Position numbers and translations under genes: made by a program
Part shown: positions 25,478-34,153 of the stretch, piece by piece
Position numbering within the stretch: the first letter of the stretch is position 1
Layout of the letters: every line of letters begins with the position of its first letter
DNA from: Embleya hyalina
GTDB taxonomy: Bacteria > Actinomycetota > Actinomycetes > Streptomycetales > Streptomycetaceae
DNA length: 64,000 nt
Direction of reading: 5' to 3'
NCBI RefSeq assembly: GCF_003967355.1
Contig: NZ_BIFH01000043.1
Coordinates: 1 to 64,000, forward strand
The notes under the pieces: generated by a model
The model's input: only the letters and a program-made list of their open reading frames with translations
The model's database searches: none
What the model was told of the DNA's origin: nothing

Positions 25478-28126
25478 ATGACGGGTCGGGTTCTTCAGGT
25501 GGTGCAGGGCACTCGTTGGCGACGCCGCGCGGGCGAATACTCCTCGATCGGGGCCGCGGTGGGCGCGGCGGCGGCGGGCGACTCGATCCTGGTCGCGGCG
25601 GGGACGTACCGCGAGGACGTGGCGATCTCCGTGCCGGTGACGGTGGTCGGTGCGGACGGGCCGGGGACGGTGACCCTGAGCGCGGCCGACGGGGTCGCGC
25701 TCACCATCACCGCCGACGCGGCGATACACGGCCTGGTCGTCGACGGCGGCGCGGGCGTGTTGTCGCCGGCCATCGTGATCGAGGGCTGCGCACCGATACT
25801 GGAGGAGTGTGTGGTCCGGGCCGCCTCGGTGGTCGCGGTCGAACTGCGCGCGGGCGCCGACCCGATGGTGCGCCGCTGCCGGGTGGGCAACCCGAAGGGC
25901 GTGGGCATCGGGGTGACCGGACGCTCGCGCGGCACGTTCGAGGACTGCGAGATCGGCGACACCGGGCGCGAGGGCTTCGACGTGCGCGAGGGCAGCGCGC
26001 CGATCCTGCGCCGGGGCCGGGTGCGGGACGCCTCCGGGCACGGACTGCGCTTCACCGGGCCCGGCACCACCGGCAGTGTCCAGGAGTGCGAGATCCAGGA
26101 CGGCTCGGACGCGGAACCCGCGGTGTTCGTCGGCGACCAGGCCTCGCCGCACCTGACCGGCCTGCACATCCACGACGTGGGCGGCGGCGGGATCTGTGTC
26201 GCCGGCGGCGCCGCGCCGGTCATCGCCGACTCGCGGATCGAGCGGGTCGGCTGGGCGGGCATCTCGGTCGGCGGTCAGGGCAGCGCCGGGTCGTTGTCGC
26301 GGACCGAGATCACCGCGGTCAAGGGCACCGGCGTCCAGGCCGACGACCTGGCCACGTTCTCGCTCGACGACTGCACGATCCGCGACGCCGAGGGCAACGG
26401 CGTCTCGGTCGACCGGGGCGCCAACCTGACCCTGGTCGGCTGCCGACTGCGCGACATGGGCCGCAACGGCGTCGACGTGCACGGTCACTCCGAGGTCACC
26501 CTCAGCGGGTGCACGATCCGCAGCTTCGGCCGCAACGGGCTCGCGCTGGCCGACCACGGGGCCAGGGCGTCCGCGATCGACTGCGAGTTCCACGACTCCA
26601 CCGGCGGCAAGCCGGCCGTGTGGGTGGCCGACGGCGCGGACGCCGCGCTCGGCGAGTGCCGCATCCACGACGTGCTCGACGGGGTCAAGGTGGCCGGCTC
26701 CGGCACCGGCCTGTCGATGCACGACTGCGAGATCCACGACGTGGACGAGACCGGCATCGGCGTCGGCGCGGGCGCCGTGGTCTCGGTCAAGTCCTGCAAG
26801 GTGCGCAAGGCCACCACCGGCGTGTGGTTCATGGAGTCGGACTGCGGCGGCATCATCGCCGACTGCACGATCGAGGACACCACCGACGGCGTCTCGGTCA
26901 CCGGCGCGGCCGGGCCCACGGTGCGCCGGGTCCGGGTGGACCGGGCCACCGGCGAGGGCATCCGGATCGCCGGGGGCGGGCGCGGCGACTTCGAGGACTG
27001 CGAGGTGCTCGGCGGGCGCGGTTACGGGGTGCACGTGCGCGAGGGCTGCCATCCGGTGTTCACCCGCTGCACCACGCGCGACAACGCCAAGGGCGGCTTC
27101 GAGTTCGCCGGTCCGGGGCCGGTGGCGGTCGAGTGCACCTCGCAGGGCGACGGGACGAGCGGTACGGAGCCCACGGTGGGCGGGATCCTGGGTACGCCCA
27201 GTCCGGTCGCGGCGGCCGGCGCACAGCCACAGGGGGTGGCCCGGCTGACCGCCACGCTGCCCATCCCCGGCGCGCGCGACGGCGCGGCCGTCGACGAGGC
27301 GGTGGCCGGCTCGGGGCGCGGAGTGGACGAACTGCTGGCCGAGTTGGACGGTCTGGTCGGCCTCGCCGGGGTCAAGGCCGAGGTGCGCAACCTGATCGAC
27401 CTGATCTCGGTGGGCCGACGGCGCGAGGAGGCCGGGCTCAAGGCGCCCACGCTGCGCCGACACCTGGTCTTCACCGGCTCCCCGGGCACCGGCAAGACCA
27501 CCGTGGCCCGGCTGTACGGGGAGATCGCCCAGGCGCTCGGCGTGTTGCGGATGGGGCACCTGGTGGAGGTCTCCCGGGTCGACCTGGTCGGCGAGCACAT
27601 CGGCTCCACCGCGCCGCGCACCAAGGAGGTCTTCGACCGGGCCCGCGGCGGCGTGTTGTTCATCGACGAGGCGTACAGCCTGGCCCCGCCGGACCCCTCG
27701 CGCGACTTCGGCCGCGAGGCGATCGACACGCTGGTGAAGATGATGGAGGACCACCGCGACGACGTGGTGGTGATCGTGGCCGGCTACACCGACGAGATGG
27801 AGCGGTTCCTCGGCGCGAACCCCGGCTTCGGGTCCCGGTTCTCCCGCACCATCACCTTCCAGGACTACTCGGCCGACGACCTGGTCGAGATCACCCTCAT
27901 GCAGGTGCGCGAACACGAGTACGTGCTCACCGACGAGGCGTGCGAGGCGCTGCTCGGCTACTTCCGCCGACTGCCGCGCGGTGCCGCGTTCGGCAACGCG
28001 CGCGAGGCGCGGCGCACCTTCGAGGCGATGATCGAGCGGCACGCGACCCGGTTGGCCCAACTGCCGGGGGCGGGCATGGAGGAGTTGCGGACGCTGCATC
28101 CGGAGGATCTGCCCGACCTGCGGTGA
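25478..28126 (+). CDS. Right-handed beta-helix protein fused to CbxX/SpoVK-type AAA+ ATPase
   Basis: An 882-residue two-part protein. Residues 1-560 form a long parallel beta-helix of about 20 coils: each repeat has a 'C.I.D....G..V..G..P.....C' pattern of the pectate-lyase/NosD type, without a signal peptide. Residues 610-880 are a single AAA+ domain of the CbxX/CfxQ/EccA type: GSPGTGKTTVARL (Walker A near 668), VLFIDEAYSL (Walker B near 728), sensor-1 and the arginine finger region GFGSRFSR near 790. The ATG giving MTGRVLQ lies after a GGCAGGGGCG run. This fusion recurs in actinobacteria; its partner and substrate are unknown. It may remodel a protein bound by the helix. Confidence 0.88.
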   Translation: MTGRVLQVVQGTRWRRRAGEYSSIGAAVGAAAAGDSILVAAGTYREDVAISVPVTVVGADGPGTVTLSAADGVALTITADAAIHGLVVDGGAGVLSPAIVIEGCAPILEECVVRAASVVAVELRAGADPMVRRCRVGNPKGVGIGVTGRSRGTFEDCEIGDTGREGFDVREGSAPILRRGRVRDASGHGLRFTGPGTTGSVQECEIQDGSDAEPAVFVGDQASPHLTGLHIHDVGGGGICVAGGAAPVIADSRIERVGWAGISVGGQGSAGSLSRTEITAVKGTGVQADDLATFSLDDCTIRDAEGNGVSVDRGANLTLVGCRLRDMGRNGVDVHGHSEVTLSGCTIRSFGRNGLALADHGARASAIDCEFHDSTGGKPAVWVADGADAALGECRIHDVLDGVKVAGSGTGLSMHDCEIHDVDETGIGVGAGAVVSVKSCKVRKATTGVWFMESDCGGIIADCTIEDTTDGVSVTGAAGPTVRRVRVDRATGEGIRIAGGGRGDFEDCEVLGGRGYGVHVREGCHPVFTRCTTRDNAKGGFEFAGPGPVAVECTSQGDGTSGTEPTVGGILGTPSPVAAAGAQPQGVARLTATLPIPGARDGAAVDEAVAGSGRGVDELLAELDGLVGLAGVKAEVRNLIDLISVGRRREEAGLKAPTLRRHLVFTGSPGTGKTTVARLYGEIAQALGVLRMGHLVEVSRVDLVGEHIGSTAPRTKEVFDRARGGVLFIDEAYSLAPPDPSRDFGREAIDTLVKMMEDHRDDVVVIVAGYTDEMERFLGANPGFGSRFSRTITFQDYSADDLVEITLMQVREHEYVLTDEACEALLGYFRRLPRGAAFGNAREARRTFEAMIERHATRLAQLPGAGMEELRTLHPEDLPDLR

Positions 28127-28238
28127 ATCGGTCCGCGCCGGCGGGGTAACGGCCGGGGGACGCGGGCCGCTCGCCGGGTGCCGGCCGGGTGGCGCGCCGG
28201 TGGGTTCGAGGGCGAATTCGAGGGCTAAGGAGCCGCAC

Positions 28239-28976
28239 GTGCCGGTCATGGGCATCGACATCGGCGGGACCGGGATCAAGGGCGCGCCGGTGGACACCGA
28301 CGCCGGGCGGCTGACCCGGGAGCGGGTCCGACTGCTCACTCCCGAACCGTCCGAACCGCAGGCGGTGATCGGCGTGGTCCGCGACGTGCTCGCGGAGTTC
28401 GCGGACACCGAGGGGCCGGTGGGGATCACCTTCCCCGGCGTGGTCCGCGACGGCATCGTGCGCACCGCCGCGAACGTGGACAAGTCGTGGATCGACCTGG
28501 ACGCCGACGCGCTGTTCTCCGCGACGCTCGGCCGGCCGGTCACGATGGTCAACGACGCGGACGCGGCGGGCGTGGCCGAGATGCGCTTCGGCGCGGGCGC
28601 CGGGCAGCGCGGCACGGTGCTGATGTTGACCTTCGGTACGGGCATCGGCAGCGCGCTGTTCGTGGACGGCCGGCTGGTGCCGAACACCGAGCTGGGCCAC
28701 CTGGAGCTGGACGGGCACGAGGCCGAGCGGCGGGCCTCGGCGGTGGCGCGCGAGACGCACGATCTGTCCTGGGAGAAGTGGGCCGCGCGGGTGCAGGACT
28801 ACCTGCGGTACGTGGAGATGTTGTTCTCGCCGTCGCTGATCGTCATCGGGGGCGGGATCAGCAAGAAGCCGGAGAAGTTCCTGCCGTTCATCAAGATCCG
28901 GGCCGATCTGGTGCCGGCGAAGCTGCACAACGACGCGGGGATCGTGGGCGCGGCGATGCTGGTGACGGGCGACTGA
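28239..28976 (+). CDS. ppgK: Polyphosphate glucokinase (ROK family)
   Basis: A 245-residue enzyme that phosphorylates glucose to glucose-6-phosphate using polyphosphate or ATP. Seen: MGIDIGGTGIKGAPVD at the N-terminus (phosphate-1 loop), NDADAAGVAE (catalytic Asp near 106), TFGTGIGSALF near 128, and ELGHLELDGHEAE near 150. Unlike classic ROK kinases it lacks the four-residue Cys/His zinc motif and is short, both as in PpgK. The GTG at 28239 has AAGGAG six bases upstream. Confidence 0.93.
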   Translation: MPVMGIDIGGTGIKGAPVDTDAGRLTRERVRLLTPEPSEPQAVIGVVRDVLAEFADTEGPVGITFPGVVRDGIVRTAANVDKSWIDLDADALFSATLGRPVTMVNDADAAGVAEMRFGAGAGQRGTVLMLTFGTGIGSALFVDGRLVPNTELGHLELDGHEAERRASAVARETHDLSWEKWAARVQDYLRYVEMLFSPSLIVIGGGISKKPEKFLPFIKIRADLVPAKLHNDAGIVGAAMLVTGD

Positions 28977-29040
28977 GGGGTCCGCGGCGCTCGGGCGCTC
29001 GGCGCGCTCGGGCGGGTGGGGCGTCGGCGGCGCGCGGGGG

Positions 29041-29616
29041 CTACGGCCGGCTCGGGCCGTTTCGACGCGACGCGCGCAGGACGCCGCCGAGGAGGGCGGC
29101 GATGTTCCACGCGTCGTCGACGCCCCGGTGGTGGGTGCCGTCGAGGGGGAGGCCGGCGTGGGTCAGGGCGCCGGCCATGCCGAGTTCGCGGTCCAGGCCG
29201 CGCGCGAGCGAGTACAGCGTCTTGGCGTTGAGGTGGCGGGTGCCGAACGGGTAGGGCACACCCTCGGCCGCGCACTGCCGCTCGAACGCCTGCCGGTCGT
29301 ATTCGCCCCAGCTCGCCCACACCCGCTGGTGCGCCCCGAACTCGGTGCGCAGCAGCGCGCAGGCGTCGGCGAAGGTGTGGCCGGTGTCGACGTCGGCCTG
29401 GGTGAGGGTGGTCAGTTCGGTACAGAACGCGCTCACCGTGGAGTGGGTGGGGCGGACCAGGAGGCCGTGTCGGTCGATCCGCTCGCCGGTGGCGACGTCG
29501 AGCGTGGCGATGCCGATCTCGATGATCTCCGAGCGTTGGCCGTCGGGGATCGGACCGTTCCAACAGGTGGCCTCGACGTCGATGACCAGGAGCAGGTCCA
29601 GGAGCCGTTTCGCCAT
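29041..29616 (-). CDS. DEDDh 3'-5' exonuclease (ERI-1/KapD type)
   Basis: A 191-residue exonuclease-fold protein. Motif I is LVIDVEATCW (Asp13, Glu15), followed by IIEIG; motif II lies in ASWGEYDRQAF near 102-112; motif III is HRGVDDAWN with His near 162 and Asp near 166. These are the four acidic residues plus His of the family. It probably trims RNA or single-stranded DNA. It is divergent from the SDR gene, and the intervening region carries a 17-bp palindrome nearer the SDR. Confidence 0.88.
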   Translation of the reverse strand: MAKRLLDLLLVIDVEATCWNGPIPDGQRSEIIEIGIATLDVATGERIDRHGLLVRPTHSTVSAFCTELTTLTQADVDTGHTFADACALLRTEFGAHQRVWASWGEYDRQAFERQCAAEGVPYPFGTRHLNAKTLYSLARGLDRELGMAGALTHAGLPLDGTHHRGVDDAWNIAALLGGVLRASRRNGPSRP

Positions 29617-29662
29617 GCTGGTGAGTAGACCACCGCGGCCGGCGTGCTACCACTGGTTTTGT

Positions 29663-29679
29663 TCTGACGGTACGTCAGA
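29663..29679. promoter_or_regulatory. TetR-like operator upstream of the SDR gene
   Basis: TCTGACG-GTA-CGTCAGA is a perfect 7+3+7 palindrome 33 bp before the SDR start and 46 bp before the divergent exonuclease start. Its form is typical for TetR-family repressors, but no such gene is adjacent. Confidence 0.6.
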
Positions 29680-29712
29680 TGTTTGGCCCACCCGTCCACG
29701 GAGGAGTACGAA

Positions 29713-30480
29713 ATGGGTACGCACAAGACATCACCCGGCACCGGCGTCGTGATCACCGGCGGCGCCTCCGGGATCGGTCGGGCCACCGCGCGGGCGCTGG
29801 CCGCGACGGGTCGGCCGGTCGCGCTGTGGGACATCGCGGCGGGCCCGGTGGAGGAGGCGGCGAAGGAGATCGCGGCCGAGCACGGGGTGCCGGCGCTCGG
29901 GCTGGCCCTGGACGTGACCGACACCGGGGCCTATCCGGACACGATCCACGCCTCGATCGAGGCGCTGGGCACGATCGGCGGCTTCGTGCACGCGGCGGGC
30001 GTGGTCGACTCGACCCCGATCACCGAGGTCACGGCGGAGAACTGGGACCGGGTCCTGGACGTCAATCTGCGCTCGTTCGCGCTCCTGGTCCAGGCACTGA
30101 CCCCGCAGCTGCGCGAACACGCCGGCTCCGCCATCGTGGGCATCGCCTCGCTCAACGCGATCGTCGGCAACGCGCTCAACCCGTCCTACTGCGCGTCGAA
30201 GTCGGGCATGCTCGGCCTGAACCGCTCGATCGCCGCCAAGCTCGCCGAACACGGCATCCGCAGCAACGTGGTCTGCCCCGGCTACATCGAAACCCCGATG
30301 CTGGCCGCCTCCTTCGCCCGCCCGGGCACCCGGGAGCGCATGGAGAACAGCTCCCCGCTGCGCCGATTGGGCCGCCCGGAGGAAATCGCCGGAGCGGTCC
30401 GCTTCCTCCTCAGTGACGACGCCTCCTTCGTCACGGGCACACACTTGATGGTGGACGGCGGCATGACGGAGACGGTCTGA
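29713..30480 (+). CDS. Short-chain dehydrogenase/reductase
   Basis: A 255-residue classical SDR. Cofactor loop TGGASGIGRA near 13-22 with Asp near 43 (ALWDIA) favouring NAD(H); NVNLRS-type block near 115; catalytic Ser in VGIASLNA near 145, then YCASK (Tyr158, Lys162); and CPGYIETPM near 190. The substrate is unknown. ATG at 29713 has GGAGGAG eight bases upstream. The tight palindrome just upstream suggests that expression is induced by an unknown ligand. Confidence 0.92.
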   Translation: MGTHKTSPGTGVVITGGASGIGRATARALAATGRPVALWDIAAGPVEEAAKEIAAEHGVPALGLALDVTDTGAYPDTIHASIEALGTIGGFVHAAGVVDSTPITEVTAENWDRVLDVNLRSFALLVQALTPQLREHAGSAIVGIASLNAIVGNALNPSYCASKSGMLGLNRSIAAKLAEHGIRSNVVCPGYIETPMLAASFARPGTRERMENSSPLRRLGRPEEIAGAVRFLLSDDASFVTGTHLMVDGGMTETV

Positions 30481-30490
30481 TCCACCCCGA

Positions 30491-30532
30491 GCGGTTGCGG
30501 CCCGGCCCGACTCGGAGCCGGCCCGCAACCGC
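30491..30532 (+). terminator. Hairpin after the SDR gene
   Basis: GCGGTTGCGG...(30491-) pairs with ...CGCAACCGC (to 30532) through a stem of 12 bp with one bulge, beginning 11 bases after the stop. Confidence 0.6.
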
Positions 30533-30611
30533 ACAACGCCTGCGGTGACGCCCGCAGTGCCGGCACAATCACGGCAAGTCCGGACGTGGTCGACATCCTT
30601 GGAGCACCCGC

Positions 30612-31184
30612 ATGCAGGCCGGCTTCGATCGCGAATGGACCGCCGGCGATGTGTTCGCCGCCCAGGAGACCTCGCTGTTCAGCGTCGAACTCCTGGACGG
30701 CATCCCGCTGATGTCACCGCTGCCGACTTTGCGCCACCAACACGTGTCCGGCGTGTTGGCCGACATCCTGCGCCGGGCGGTGGACGACTCCGGCGTCGGC
30801 GCCATGACGTTCAAGAGCGTGAACGTGCGTCGTGGACACCGGGACGTCCTGCGCCCGGACGTCGCGGTGGTCACCTGGACGGCGGCGATCAGCGCACTGG
30901 AATCGGACGCCGTTGCCTTCGCCCCCGAAGATGTGCTCCTGGCTGCGGAGATCCTGTCACCCGGCCACGAGGGCGCCGACCGTATCGACAAACCCGCCCG
31001 CTACGCCGAGTGGAAGATCGCGTCCTACTGGATCGTCGACCCGAAGACCCTCACCATCGAGACCTACACCCTCGACGGCGACGCGTATGTGGCCTCCGGG
31101 TCCGCCGCGCCGGGTGCCGTCGCCACGTTGCCCGCGTTGACTCCGATCACCCTCGAGCCCGGTGCGCTACTGCGGATGCGGTGA
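30612..31184 (+). CDS. Uma2-family (DUF820) putative endonuclease
   Basis: A 190-residue protein with the restriction-endonuclease-like Uma2 fold: VELLDGIPLMSP near 28, RPDVAVVTW near 80 (acidic residue), EILSPGHEGADRIDKPARYAEWKI (24 residues; core SPGHEGADRIDKPARY) near 114-133 with the conserved Asp and Lys, and SYWIVDPK near 142. Uma2 proteins are abundant in Streptomyces and their substrates are unknown. It stands alone here. The ATG follows a weak GGAG site (CTTGGAGCACCCGC). Confidence 0.85.
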   Translation: MQAGFDREWTAGDVFAAQETSLFSVELLDGIPLMSPLPTLRHQHVSGVLADILRRAVDDSGVGAMTFKSVNVRRGHRDVLRPDVAVVTWTAAISALESDAVAFAPEDVLLAAEILSPGHEGADRIDKPARYAEWKIASYWIVDPKTLTIETYTLDGDAYVASGSAAPGAVATLPALTPITLEPGALLRMR

Positions 31185-31196
31185 CGGGGTGAGGCG

Positions 31197-32456
31197 TTAC
31201 TTCGGGTGCAGTTCGACGACAGTCACCTCCGGGGGTGCGCCTACTCGGACCGGTGGGCCCCAGAAGCCGGCGCCTCTGGTGACGTAGAGCATGGTGTCGT
31301 CGACCCGGTGGAGGCCGGCCACCGCCGGCTGGTCGAGTTTGACCAGGAGTTGGACCGGGAACATCTGGCCGCCGTGGGTGTGGCCGGAGAGTTGTACGTC
31401 CACGTCGTAGCGGGAGGCGTCCTTCACCTGGACCGGTTGGTGGGCCAGGAGGACGACCGGGCGGGACGGGTCGCGGTCGCCCAGGGTCTTGGCGAAGTCG
31501 GGGCCGTCGTGGTGGGACTTGCCGGTGACGTCGTTGACGCCGGCCAGGTCGAACGCGGCGCCGCCCCGGGTGATTTCGAGACGGTCGTTGGCCAGGGTGC
31601 GGACGCCGAGCTCGGCCAACTCGGCGATCCAGTCGGTCGCGCCGGACATGTAGTCGTGGTTGCCGGTGACGAAGAACGCGCCGTGGCGGGCGGACAACCG
31701 GCGCAACGGGGCCGCGTCGCCGCCGAGTTGGGCCGCCGTGCCGTCGGCGAGGTCGCCGACGATGGCGACCAGGTCCGGGTTGGTGCGATTGATCGTCTCC
31801 ACGACCCGCGTGGTGTGCGCGTGGCCGAGCAGCGGGCCGAGGTGGATGTCGCCCACCACCGCGATCCGAAAGCCCGCCAGGCGCGGGTCGAGCCGGGCCA
31901 CCGGTATCCGCACCCGCACCGTGCGCGGCGCGCCCAGGGCCTGGGTCATCCCGTAGCCGACGGTGCCCAGCGAGGTGCCGGCCGCGAGGAGTGCGACCGA
32001 GCGGGTCAGCACGAGCCGTCGATCCGGGCCGAGCGGCGTACCGGCGGAGCCGGCCGCCGGCTCCGGATCGGGCTCCGTCGCCTCGGCTGCCCCCACGGGC
32101 ACCGGCACCGGCGCGACCGCCCGCGACACCTCGCCCCCGCGCCGGCGCAGCGCCCGCAACGCGAACAGGCGCGGCAGCTCCAACAGCCCGAGCGCGAGCA
32201 CCACATACAGCAGCAGGGCCATCCACACGAAGCCCGGCCACGCGATCCACTCCGTGCCGCGCGGGCCGAACACCTTCGGCAGCACCAGCGCGCCCACCAT
32301 CGACACCCCGAGCGCGACCACCACCCCCGCGCCGACCCGCCGCACCACCCCCGGCCGCGTGGTGTCGCGCACCAGCCGCCGCCACACGTAAAGATGCACG
32401 CCGACCAGCAGCGCGAGCACGGCGACGGCCGCGACGATCACCAGGACAACGGTCAA
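31197..32456 (-). CDS. Membrane-anchored calcineurin-like metallophosphoesterase
   Basis: A 419-residue protein with three or four N-terminal hydrophobic segments (3-20, 42-60, 72-95, and a Tat-like or TM stretch near 152-170), then a phosphoesterase domain from 195. Metal ligands are visible as VVGDIHLGP, IVGDLADG, VTGNHDYM and SGHTHGGQ, the full GDxH/GD/GNHD/GHxH set. Homologues are the YaeI/YkuE type. The active site probably faces outside the cell. The ATG at 32456 is the start closest to the first helix. Confidence 0.9.
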   Translation of the reverse strand: MTVVLVIVAAVAVLALLVGVHLYVWRRLVRDTTRPGVVRRVGAGVVVALGVSMVGALVLPKVFGPRGTEWIAWPGFVWMALLLYVVLALGLLELPRLFALRALRRRGGEVSRAVAPVPVPVGAAEATEPDPEPAAGSAGTPLGPDRRLVLTRSVALLAAGTSLGTVGYGMTQALGAPRTVRVRIPVARLDPRLAGFRIAVVGDIHLGPLLGHAHTTRVVETINRTNPDLVAIVGDLADGTAAQLGGDAAPLRRLSARHGAFFVTGNHDYMSGATDWIAELAELGVRTLANDRLEITRGGAAFDLAGVNDVTGKSHHDGPDFAKTLGDRDPSRPVVLLAHQPVQVKDASRYDVDVQLSGHTHGGQMFPVQLLVKLDQPAVAGLHRVDDTMLYVTRGAGFWGPPVRVGAPPEVTVVELHPK

Positions 32457-32689
32457 GGCGGGGCTCCCGGACGGAGGAATGTTTCACGGGAAGCGTGTCA
32501 CGCCCGCCTCGACCCCGGCATCCGGCTCGCGGAGTATCCGAGCCTGCTCCCGGGGGCGATACCGGCCGCCCCTCCGCGTATCCCCCGGCAGTACCCACCG
32601 CGACGACGCCGCTGCCGGGCCCTGTGCGCCACCTCCCACCGGGACGATGCGCCGACCGGGCCGCCGGCCGGCCCCATATGCTCGATGCC

Positions 32690-34153
32690 ATGGTGCGTGT
32701 ACGGACGTCGCTGGGTGAGCTGATCGGCGCGGAGTCGGACGGGGTGCGGGTCTTCCGAGGCGTACCCTTCGCCGCGCCCCCGGTGGGCCCCGCGCGGTTT
32801 CGCCCGGCCCGCCCCGCGCCCGCCTGGCACGGAGCGCGCGACGCCCGCGAGTTCGCCCGGGCCGCGCCGCAGCCGATCGGGCAGTACGGCGCCGCTCCGG
32901 TGGAGATCGACGAGGACTGCCTGTACCTGAACGTCTTCGCCCCCGCCGAGCCCGGCCCGCACCCGGTGCTGGTCTGGGTGCACGGCGGCGGTTACACGAG
33001 CGGGGCGTCGTTCGAGGCGGTCTACGACGGCTCCGCGTTGGCCCGGCACGGCGTGGTCGTGGTCACCGTCGCCTACCGGCTCGGCGTCCTCGGGCTGCTG
33101 CACCTGCGGCACCTGCTCGGCGACTCCTACGCCGACTCCTCGGCCAACTCCCTCCTGGACGTGGTGCGGGCGCTGCGCTGGGTGCGCGAGCACATCGCCG
33201 CGTTCGACGGCGACCCGGGCCGGGTCACCCTCGGCGGGGTCTCGGCGGGCGGCAAGGTCACCGCGAACCTGCTCGCGCTGCCCGCCGCCCGCAGTCTGTT
33301 CCACCGCGCGATCGTGCAGAGCGGCGGGGCGCAGACCGTCCGCACCGTGCCCGAGGCCGAGGAGGCGACCGGCCACGTGCTGGCCGCGCTCGGTCTGGGA
33401 CCGGACCGGGCCGCGGAACTGGCCGACGTGCCGGTGTCCGACCTGCTCGCCGCCCAGGCCGAGGCGATCGGGCGCGGTACCGCGAGGTTCGTGTTCCGGC
33501 CGGTGGTCGATCCCGACGGGCCGCTGCCGGCGGTGCCGCTGCACACGATTCGGGGCGACGTACCGCTCCTGCTCGGGTCGAATCAGGACGAGGAGGAGAT
33601 GTTCGTCGTGACCGAGCGGTCGGGCGGGCACGAACCCGGGCCCGCCGACCTGGCCAACCTGCGCCGCCCGGACCGACTGGCCGAGCTGGTGCGCGGATAC
33701 GCGGAGCTGTACCCCGAACTGAACGGACGCTCGCGGCGGATCCGACTGCTCACCGCCGAGTCGTACGGGATACCGACGGTGCGGCTGGCCGAGGCGCAGC
33801 ACGCGGCCGGCGGGCAGGCGTACATGTACCGCTTCCGCTGGGCGCCCAAGGCGCATCCGCAGCGCCTGGGTTCGCCGCACGCGATCGACATCCCGTTCGT
33901 GTTCGGCACCCTGGACACCCCGCTCGGCCGCTGGCTGACCGGTGGCGTGCCGGCCGAGGCGCGGGCGTTGTCCGGCCGGATCCGGCAGGCGTGGGCGGCG
34001 TTCGTCGCGGGCGGGCCGCCGGTCGCCGACGGGCTGCCCGACTGGCCCCTGTACGACCCGACCGAGCGGCGCACGATGCTGCTCGACGTGCCGGCGACGG
34101 TGGTCGGCGACCCGGACCGGGAGGAGCGCCGGGTGTGGGACCACGCGATGTGA
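32690..34153 (+). CDS. Type B carboxylesterase
   Basis: A 487-residue alpha/beta hydrolase. Oxyanion block VWVHGGGYTSG near 93, nucleophile in GGVSAGGK (Ser near 180), acid residue in LGSNQDEEE near 298, and histidine in SPHAIDIPFVFG near 395. It hydrolyses esters of unknown nature. There is no signal peptide. The start is either this ATG or one four codons upstream; TATGCT seven bases before it suits a leaderless promoter. Its stop overlaps the GTG of the next gene. Confidence 0.9.
   Translation: MVRVRTSLGELIGAESDGVRVFRGVPFAAPPVGPARFRPARPAPAWHGARDAREFARAAPQPIGQYGAAPVEIDEDCLYLNVFAPAEPGPHPVLVWVHGGGYTSGASFEAVYDGSALARHGVVVVTVAYRLGVLGLLHLRHLLGDSYADSSANSLLDVVRALRWVREHIAAFDGDPGRVTLGGVSAGGKVTANLLALPAARSLFHRAIVQSGGAQTVRTVPEAEEATGHVLAALGLGPDRAAELADVPVSDLLAAQAEAIGRGTARFVFRPVVDPDGPLPAVPLHTIRGDVPLLLGSNQDEEEMFVVTERSGGHEPGPADLANLRRPDRLAELVRGYAELYPELNGRSRRIRLLTAESYGIPTVRLAEAQHAAGGQAYMYRFRWAPKAHPQRLGSPHAIDIPFVFGTLDTPLGRWLTGGVPAEARALSGRIRQAWAAFVAGGPPVADGLPDWPLYDPTERRTMLLDVPATVVGDPDREERRVWDHAM

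Noticed and set aside
25304-28687. A 1127-codon minus-strand frame opposite the beta-helix/AAA+ gene
   Set aside because: Antisense shadow: repetitive Arg/Gly/His/Val content that mirrors the coding repeats, no domain, no start context.
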